Shown here piece by piece: positions 24,838 to 30,458 of a stretch of 30,458 nucleotides of DNA. Source of the DNA: Lachnospiraceae bacterium (GTDB taxonomy: Bacteria; Bacillota; Clostridia; Lachnospirales; Lachnospiraceae); assembly GCA_009774345.1 (NCBI GenBank), contig VSNR01000377.1, positions 5,409-35,866 of the forward strand, read 5' to 3'. Both the position numbers and the translations under genes were made by a program. Below the pieces are notes generated by a model, which made no database searches, was not told where the DNA came from, and worked only from the letters and a program-made list of their open reading frames with translations. Positions within the stretch are counted from its first letter, which is position 1. The number at the start of each line of letters is the position of its first letter.

Positions 24838-24867
24838 AGTATACCATAGACTGATAGGAAAAATCAA
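24838..24867 (-). promoter_or_regulatory. Promoter of tRNA-Trp
   Basis: Minus-strand TTGATT (24867-24862) and TATACT (24843-24838) are 18 bases apart, with an extended TGG before the -10. Transcription would begin near 24831, about 28 bases before the tRNA. Confidence 0.7.
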
Positions 24868-24906
24868 GTAATTTTTTCATTTTTTGACCAAAATTTTTAT
24901 GAAAAA

Positions 24907-25128
24907 TCAGCGGTCTTTGTTCGCAGCTTTTTTAAGCTGGTACTGTACCCGGTATCTCTTTACAACGCGGTCGGTGTGGTCAAATACAACATACAGGATT
25001 TCATCGAGGTTCATTCCCGCCTCGAATGCCTTCTGAAGTGCAGTGTCAAACCCTGTACCAGAGAGATCTGTGTCAAATGCCGCCGCTGCCGGATTGAGTG
25101 TTGAGCGGTCCTCATTAAATATACTCAT
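24907..25128 (-). CDS. Small soluble protein (73 residues), unknown function
   Basis: I do not recognise this protein. It is charged and soluble: a Asn/Ala-rich N-terminus (MSIFNEDRSTLN), a central helix (FDTALQKAFEAGMNLDEILY, about 28-47), a short strand-like VVFDHTDRVVKRYRVQYQL, and a basic end. The start at 25128 is chosen over an in-frame ATG 24 bases upstream because AAAGGAG lies just 5 bases before it. A near-consensus promoter is found upstream, so it is probably expressed strongly and alone. Confidence 0.75.
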   Translation of the reverse strand: MSIFNEDRSTLNPAAAAFDTDLSGTGFDTALQKAFEAGMNLDEILYVVFDHTDRVVKRYRVQYQLKKAANKDR

Positions 25129-25164
25129 AAAAACTCCTTTCGAACAGAACACTAAGATGCTATC

Positions 25165-25193
25165 ATTATATCAACATATGATGAAGGAGTCAA
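25165..25193 (-). promoter_or_regulatory. Strong promoter for the 73-residue protein gene
   Basis: Minus-strand TTGACT (25193-25188) and perfect TATAAT (25170-25165) are exactly 17 bases apart. The leader would be about 30 bases. Confidence 0.8.
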
Positions 25194-25289
25194 TGAAATA
25201 AAAATAATAATTGTGTAAAGTCAGTTCTGTGTAGACTTTTGCTGTGGTTTAGTGTAAACTAAAATAAAGTACGTAAAAGTTACAAAGGA

Positions 25290-26408
25290 GTGAGTACACT
25301 GGTTAAGAGAAGATATGTGAGGTCACGCTCATTAAAGGACGACATGGTAATTGATCAGGCGATCGTGGACAGGGCAGGAAGAATATTGATATCAAGGAAT
25401 ACAGTACTTGATGCATATCATATTATGTCCCTGATCAAAATGGGGATTCCCGGCGTGTATATACGCGAAGGAGAGGAGGACGAAGAGCCGGAAGACAAGA
25501 AGCCGGGAGACATTGTGATTGCCCCCGCAGTGCAGAAGGAAATTGAGAAACGGACAGTGCAGGACCGGGCAAAGGTCAATCTGTCAGAGAGTGTGAAGGC
25601 GCGAGTCGCAGAGGGGATTCAGTATCTGTATAATGATACTGTATCAGAGGGCTTTACCTCGACGACCCGCAGCATTACGGATGATCTGATGAAAGCGATT
25701 TCGGACAATGATGCGATCGCTGTGGATATCAGTGCGCTGAAAATAAGTGATGAGTACACGTTCAAGCACAGTGTCGATGTGGCGACGATGGCAATGATCG
25801 TGGGCAAAAAGCATGGACTTAACAAGCAGGAAGTCTATGAACTGGGCATCTCTGGACTGCTGCATGATGTCGGCAAGTCCAAGATTCCAAATGAGGTTTT
25901 AAATAAAGCAGGGAAGCTTACCGATGAAGAGTTTTCGATGATGAAGCAGCACTCGCTGTTTGGCTATCAGATTTTGAAGGAGAAGGAGGATTTGTCCAAT
26001 TCCATCAAGCTTGGCGTTCTCCAGCATCATGAAAAAATGAATAGTAAAGGGTATCCGATGGGCGTTCCTTCGGAGAAGATCAACCTCTTTGCACGCATTA
26101 TATCGGTGGCAGACATCTATGATGCACTGGTGACGGAGCGGCCTTATAAAAAGCCGTTTTCACCGAGAGATGCCGTAGAGATGATTATGTCTTTGACGGA
26201 GGAACTGGACATAGATGTCATGAAAAGTTTTCTGGAAAGTGTCATTTTGTATCCGGTTGGGACGGATGTTGAGCTCAGCACGGGGGAGCGTGCAAGAGTG
26301 ATTGAGAACAATGCCAAGTATGTGCTGCGTCCCAAGGTAATCGGATTGAAGTCGGGAAAGACGTACGACTTGTCACAGATTGAAAACGCAAGCATTATCA
26401 TATTGTAG
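25290..26408 (+). CDS. HD-GYP domain protein, putative cyclic-di-GMP phosphodiesterase
   Basis: The protein (372 residues if started at 25290) has an N-terminal small domain (about 1-60, with DDMVIDQAIVDRAGRILI), an acidic hinge (61-75), a helical linker and an HD-GYP domain (about 150-330). The metal-binding HD is at H192/D193 (LLHDVGKSKIP), and the second motif HHEKMNSKGYP is at 246-256. Compared with HHExxDGxGYP, the Asp-Gly is replaced by Asn-Ser, while GYP is kept. It likely cleaves cyclic dinucleotides. The start is uncertain: GTG at 25290 overlaps the AAAGGAG, while CTG at 25299 lies at the ideal 8-base spacing; the first ATG is at 25344. No strong promoter was recognised. The SGNH gene follows 13 bases later. 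Confidence 0.85.
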   Translation: MSTLVKRRYVRSRSLKDDMVIDQAIVDRAGRILISRNTVLDAYHIMSLIKMGIPGVYIREGEEDEEPEDKKPGDIVIAPAVQKEIEKRTVQDRAKVNLSESVKARVAEGIQYLYNDTVSEGFTSTTRSITDDLMKAISDNDAIAVDISALKISDEYTFKHSVDVATMAMIVGKKHGLNKQEVYELGISGLLHDVGKSKIPNEVLNKAGKLTDEEFSMMKQHSLFGYQILKEKEDLSNSIKLGVLQHHEKMNSKGYPMGVPSEKINLFARIISVADIYDALVTERPYKKPFSPRDAVEMIMSLTEELDIDVMKSFLESVILYPVGTDVELSTGERARVIENNAKYVLRPKVIGLKSGKTYDLSQIENASIIIL

Positions 26409-26421
26409 GAGGCTGCCCTTT

Positions 26422-27642
26422 ATGTTTTTTTACAATTACAACCGAATAAAGAAGCATGGTGTCTTCATGGGTACGCTGGTGCTGCTCATGTGCGTTCTGG
26501 CGCTTCCGGCAAACCATGTCCATGCGGCGGACGCGGCGATCTACCCAATGTACCAGCGTGCGGTGGATTTTCCGCAGGGAGATTTGTCGCGGCTTGCGCA
26601 GGTGCTCAGAAAGGCACAGGCTGGAGAGGAGATCACGATTGGGTTCTTGGGCGGATCGATCACGGAGGGGCGCGGTGCGGCAAATGTGCAGGACTGCTAC
26701 GTCTCGCAGGTGTACAAGTGGTGGTATGAAGCATTTCCATATGCACAGATCAATGTAATCAATGCAGGTGTGGGCGGTACATCGTCCTATCTGGGAGTGC
26801 ACCGCGTCGATGCGGAGCTGCTGGTACACAAGCCGGATCTGGTATTTATGGAGTTTGCAGTGAATGATACGTTCTCAGAATTTTGCATGAACAGCTATGA
26901 GAACCTGATTCGAAAAATCCTTATGTCGGAGAGCAATCCGGCGCTGGTGCTGCTGTTTGCCACCAATGCGGTCGGCGACAGCTCGCAGGCAGTGCAGGCG
27001 GCGCTGGGACAGTACTATAATTTGCCGATGATCAGCTATGGCAAGGCTGTCACGCCGGAGGTGGAGGCGGGGAGTTTTACATGGTTTCAGATTGCAGAGG
27101 ACATAGTGCATCCAAACAATATGGGGCATTCGATATTTGCGGGACTGATCACGACGTATCTTGAGAGTATTTATGCGAAGCTGGACACGATCGAGATCAA
27201 TGCAGAGCACTTGCAGCAGTATGAACTGCCAGCGCCGGTGACCATGCAGGTTTATCAGGATGCGCACATTGAAAATGCGGCGACCATCACGCCGCTTGAG
27301 GTGCTCGGCTATGATGTCTATAACTTTAATTATCATTTCAGTGATAACTGGTATTCGATGCAGGACGGCTCCTACATCTCCTTTATCGTGGAGGCAAGCA
27401 ATATCGGAATCCTGTATCAGCGGACAGTGGAGGGGACATTTGGGCAGTATGATGTGTATATAGATGACCAGTATGTCAAAACACTCGATGGCAATTATAT
27501 AGAATATTATGGCACGGAGACGGAGGCGGAGGAGCTGTTTGCATCCCCGGATGGCAGCAAGGCATATCATGTGATAAAAATCGTCAAAAATCCAGCATCT
27601 GTCAATACAGATTTTGTGATTATCGGATTGTTAGTAAGTTAA
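26422..27642 (+). CDS. Secreted or anchored SGNH/GDSL-family hydrolase
   Basis: The 406-residue protein starts with a basic N-terminus, a hydrophobic segment (14-30) and a VHAAD cleavage-like site near residue 35, so it is exported. The catalytic domain shows the SGNH blocks: GGSIT (77-81, nucleophile Ser79), NAGVGGTSS, FAVND, and DIVHP with Asp227 and His230. A second, beta-rich region of about 120 residues forms the C-terminus and looks like a carbohydrate-binding or accessory module. It most likely removes acyl groups from a glycan or lipid; substrate is unknown. The start at 26422 has AGGAGG 9 bases upstream and is preferred over 26380, which lies inside the HD-GYP gene. The stop codon falls in a terminator stem. 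Confidence 0.88.
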   Translation: MFFYNYNRIKKHGVFMGTLVLLMCVLALPANHVHAADAAIYPMYQRAVDFPQGDLSRLAQVLRKAQAGEEITIGFLGGSITEGRGAANVQDCYVSQVYKWWYEAFPYAQINVINAGVGGTSSYLGVHRVDAELLVHKPDLVFMEFAVNDTFSEFCMNSYENLIRKILMSESNPALVLLFATNAVGDSSQAVQAALGQYYNLPMISYGKAVTPEVEAGSFTWFQIAEDIVHPNNMGHSIFAGLITTYLESIYAKLDTIEINAEHLQQYELPAPVTMQVYQDAHIENAATITPLEVLGYDVYNFNYHFSDNWYSMQDGSYISFIVEASNIGILYQRTVEGTFGQYDVYIDDQYVKTLDGNYIEYYGTETEAEELFASPDGSKAYHVIKIVKNPASVNTDFVIIGLLVS

Positions 27643-27668
27643 AAAATACCCTGAACGGGGTATTTTTT
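27641..27668. terminator. Bidirectional terminator shared by convergent genes
   Basis: Exact 11-bp arms AAAAAATACCC and GGGTATTTTTT flank a 6-base loop. It has a T-tract on both strands. The stop codons of the two convergent genes (27640-27642 and 27667-27669) overlap the two edges of the stem. Confidence 0.88.
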
Positions 27669-30360
27669 AACTTATAATTTTTTTCCAGTCTGTCATCACT
27701 TCTTCGCATTCATCTGGGTCCATGTCTGCAACGGCTTCGCAGAGTCTTAGATACAGCTCGTGACTTTCATCATGGAAGCTATAGCCGTCAAGTGTATGGA
27801 TTGCGTCGTCCATCTTGTCCATATCAAGATCGTCAATCGCGCACTTCATTTCCTCAAAGACATCCATGAGGATTGCTGTCGTGATGGGTGGTTTGCCTTC
27901 CACCTCCTGTTTTTCTGGGAAGAAGGGACTTAGTATGTCGTGGTAATGCTGATACATGACAAGTGCATCCTCTGTATTCTGGAGAATGATGTCAATATTA
28001 TTGGCATTTCCGGCAGCCTCGAGCGCCGCTGCCCTGTCAGAGAGCTCCTCTGCGCCAATCTGTTTCGAAGCGCTCTTGAGTGCGTGGACTTCGACGGTGT
28101 AGCTGTGCCAGTCCTGTCTGTCCATATAGGTTCGTATTAATTTGAGCTTCTTGGGGATCGCGTGGTAGTAATCGGCGAGGATCGTCATAAAAAGTTCTTC
28201 GCTGCCCAGCAGTTTTAAAGCCTCCTTGATATTGAGCTCTGGAATCTCCGGGATGGTGACTGCCTTTTTGGGCGTGGCTGGCCGTATCGCGCCAGAGTGC
28301 TTTTGAATCTTTGCTTCAGGCAGCCATTTGCGAATCGTATTGATCAGCATCCGCACCTCGATTGGTTTTGCCACAAAATCATTCATGCCTTCTTTGATAA
28401 ACATTTTCTTGACATCGCCGACGACATTGGCTGTCAGTGCGATAATGGGCACATTGTCATACTCCGAATGGAACCGCCGTATGATGTGTGTCGTCTCGAT
28501 TCCATCAAGCTCCGGCATCATGTGATCCATCAGAATCAGGTCATACATGGTCTCTGAGATTTTGCTGATGGCTTCATTGCCGCTGAGCGCAGTGTCAATC
28601 TGCATGTTCAGCGGTTCGAGCAGTCCCTGTGCAACCGTCAGATTGATGGAGTTATCATCTACGATCAGAATCTTGGCAGTCTCCGCTGTAAAGTCATAAT
28701 ACTCATCGGAGGTCTGGTTATCATACTGAATGAACGTCTCGTGGTTATAAATACTTGCCAGCGAGAGGACGGATAAGGGTTTGTGCATGACCGATACATT
28801 GGGAAGCGTATAATGTACCGACACATCATAGGGCACAACCACGACCATATTGAGCTGTGGATGTCTGCTCAAAAAGTCCTGAAACTCCTGCGTGAAGTCG
28901 ATATAAGGGATAAAGAAATAAGTATCTTTGAGCGCTTCAGTATTTTCTGTCAAATAAGATGCGACATCAGCACCCTTCAAATCTGTATATTCAATGCCAA
29001 GTTTGTGCATATCCCGTTTAAGCTGGATATTGGCGTAGGTGTTGTTGAGATAGCCTGCTGCGGGACTTGGCGGCGTCTCAGCCAACAGGATGCAAGGTTC
29101 CGCGTCAACGACCTTCTGTGGTATTGTAAAAGAAAACGTGGAGCCTTCACCGTAGACACTCTCCACGGAAATATCGCCGTTCATCAGGTTGACCAGCTGC
29201 TTGCTGATGGCAAGTCCCAGACCAGTTCCCTCAATATTGCGGTTCCGTTTGCTGTCAATCTGCTGGAAGGATCTGAAAAGCTTGCCGATATCCTCGGGTT
29301 TGATGCCGATTCCGGTGTCTGACACAGAGAACAACAGATTGATGGTGTCCTCTGAGACAGTCTCATAGTCGTATTTTAGGCAGATTTGTCCTACTCTTGT
29401 AAATTTGGCAGCATTGTTTGCCAGATTGGTGATAATCTGTTTGATGCGTACCATATCGCCGCAGAGCATCCGCGGGATATTTGGGTTGATATCCAGCACA
29501 AACTCCACATCATCCCGGTCAATGCGCGTGCTGATGATCGTAGCGACATCATAGATCAGCGAAGCCGGATCGTAGTCGCCCGCTACAATATCCATCTTGC
29601 CAGACTCAATCTTTGAGAAGTCAAGGATGTCGTTGATGATGGTGAGCAGCGATTTTCCAGCAGCTTTGATCTGGTTGAGATAATTTTTGGCGGTCGGGCT
29701 CATCTCCTCGCGGAGCGCCATCTCAGCCATTCCGATCACGGCATTCATAGGGGTGCGCAGCTCATGGCTGGTGTTTGCAAGGAAATCCGACTTCATGTTT
29801 GCCGCCTTTTCGATCTCGATATTGGCTTCTTTCATAATGTATTTGTGATAAGCGATGCTCGAGAGGGCGCTTGTGAGCGTGTACAGGAAGAAGGCGGCAT
29901 TCTCCAGTTTGTTTTTTTCGATGACAGGGACACTCATCACGGATTGCAGGTAGTTGATGAGGTCGATGCCGATCTCAGCGGCAACCTGCATGATTCGTGT
30001 AATGTCCGGGGGAGAGGTGAGGACCTGTCCGCCGACAAAACATCCAACCATTTTATCGCCTGCCATGATCGGTGCGGCAAAATCCATAAGCCCTGCATGG
30101 CAGTAATAGGTTACGGAGGAGCCCACCTTGAGCGCAAGCTCCGCACCGTGTTTGTCGCACTGCTGGCAGCGCAGGCAGCCAATCGGTGAATTTCGGGTGT
30201 ATTTATTGCAAAAGTCGGTGAAATTGGTTCCTTTTGTGACTGGAACACCCTCGGCATCTGTGATGATGGCTGCAAAGCCGGTCATTTTGGAAAAAGAGTC
30301 CTGTAGACGCTGGAGCATTTCCACTTCAAAAAGGTCGGTGAGGGTAATCTCATTATTCAT
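27667..30360 (-). CDS. PocR-domain hybrid histidine kinase with receiver and HPt domains
   Basis: The 897-residue protein has no membrane segment. Residues about 5-165 form a PocR-like sensory domain with a cysteine cluster (C51, C62, C65, C68, C87). The kinase core has His199 in NTSHELRTPMNAVIG and ATPase boxes LANNAAKF, SDTGIGI and GTGLGLA. About 435-550 looks like a receiver that lost its acidic phospho-site, and a full receiver follows (562-680, Asp612 in LMDHMMPELDG). An HPt domain carries His759 in VHALKSASKQIGA, and a short acidic helical end closes the protein. Together this is a complete phosphorelay in one chain, needing only a separate final regulator. The start at 30360 has GGAGG 8 bases upstream; the frame is open 24 codons further, without a ribosome binding site. 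The cue is not shown. Confidence 0.92.
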   Translation of the reverse strand: MNNEITLTDLFEVEMLQRLQDSFSKMTGFAAIITDAEGVPVTKGTNFTDFCNKYTRNSPIGCLRCQQCDKHGAELALKVGSSVTYYCHAGLMDFAAPIMAGDKMVGCFVGGQVLTSPPDITRIMQVAAEIGIDLINYLQSVMSVPVIEKNKLENAAFFLYTLTSALSSIAYHKYIMKEANIEIEKAANMKSDFLANTSHELRTPMNAVIGMAEMALREEMSPTAKNYLNQIKAAGKSLLTIINDILDFSKIESGKMDIVAGDYDPASLIYDVATIISTRIDRDDVEFVLDINPNIPRMLCGDMVRIKQIITNLANNAAKFTRVGQICLKYDYETVSEDTINLLFSVSDTGIGIKPEDIGKLFRSFQQIDSKRNRNIEGTGLGLAISKQLVNLMNGDISVESVYGEGSTFSFTIPQKVVDAEPCILLAETPPSPAAGYLNNTYANIQLKRDMHKLGIEYTDLKGADVASYLTENTEALKDTYFFIPYIDFTQEFQDFLSRHPQLNMVVVVPYDVSVHYTLPNVSVMHKPLSVLSLASIYNHETFIQYDNQTSDEYYDFTAETAKILIVDDNSINLTVAQGLLEPLNMQIDTALSGNEAISKISETMYDLILMDHMMPELDGIETTHIIRRFHSEYDNVPIIALTANVVGDVKKMFIKEGMNDFVAKPIEVRMLINTIRKWLPEAKIQKHSGAIRPATPKKAVTIPEIPELNIKEALKLLGSEELFMTILADYYHAIPKKLKLIRTYMDRQDWHSYTVEVHALKSASKQIGAEELSDRAAALEAAGNANNIDIILQNTEDALVMYQHYHDILSPFFPEKQEVEGKPPITTAILMDVFEEMKCAIDDLDMDKMDDAIHTLDGYSFHDESHELYLRLCEAVADMDPDECEEVMTDWKKIIS

Positions 30361-30458
30361 ATGCAATGCCTCCGTTAGATATATTACCTGAATCCGTGAG
30401 CCTTGCTCTAAATTATTTTCACAATGCCACATAATTCCAGTACTTGTAGCATGTTTTA

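Noticed and set aside
24872..24907. AT-only inverted repeat downstream of the 73-residue gene
   Set aside because: The 8-bp arms ATGAAAAA/TTTTTCAT have almost no GC and a long loop, so I do not call it a terminator, although it could weakly act as one.
25248..25263. TTTAGT/ACTAAA inverted repeat before the HD-GYP gene
   Set aside because: It is short and AT-rich, without a matching second copy or a clear promoter next to it; not enough to call an operator.

Overview
The window looks like chromosome from an anaerobic, low-to-mid GC Firmicute, most probably a member of the Lachnospiraceae (Clostridia). The support is an oxygen-sensitive class III ribonucleotide reductase, the purE-purM-purN-purD order, the clpC / small conserved protein / radA order, strong AGGAGG ribosome binding sites and sigma-A type promoters. 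No phage genes, transposases, CRISPR arrays or rRNA are visible. This is mostly core chromosome with some lineage-specific accessory genes.

Layout. (1) 122-4247, plus: a soluble PAS hybrid histidine kinase followed by an unusual fusion of a degenerate family-2 glycosyltransferase domain to a TPR lipoprotein-like domain. (2) 4248-6790: a promoter with NrdR-like boxes and an anaerobic nucleotide reductase (nrdD) carrying its own C-terminal glutaredoxin-like domain. (3) 6813-11132: pyrF and pyrE, two small membrane proteins and a long M29-type aminopeptidase. (4) 11250-16294: purE, purM, purN and purD, then a membrane protein with two SH3 domains outside and a proline/arginine-rich repeat tail inside, closed by a terminator. 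(5) 16421-19789: a YtrA-like GntR regulator with its own promoter, clpC, and a conserved 137-residue protein of unclear function. (6) 19858-22527: radA and an M18 aminopeptidase. (7) 22528-25128, minus: a BlaR1-like M56 membrane protease and BlaI-like repressor behind a tandem palindromic operator, tRNA-Trp, and a 73-residue protein. (8) 25290-27642, plus: an HD-GYP protein and an exported SGNH hydrolase. (9) 27667-30360, minus: a PocR-domain hybrid histidine kinase with receiver and HPt domains, convergent with the SGNH gene across a shared terminator.

The genes fall into nucleotide supply (nrdD, pyrFE, purEMND), protein quality control and peptide turnover (clpC, M29, M18), DNA repair (radA), and signalling (two hybrid kinases, HD-GYP, BlaI/M56, GntR). 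The observations most worth following are the glycosyltransferase-TPR fusion with an internal lipobox and decayed catalytic motifs, the RRPQ-repeat tail of the SH3 protein, the 15-bp tandem repeat inside the BlaI DNA-binding domain, the nrdD-glutaredoxin fusion without an adjacent nrdG, and the PocR-headed phosphorelay kinase. I did not find a clearly new multi-gene system. Family names rest on motif recognition by eye; no database search was run.
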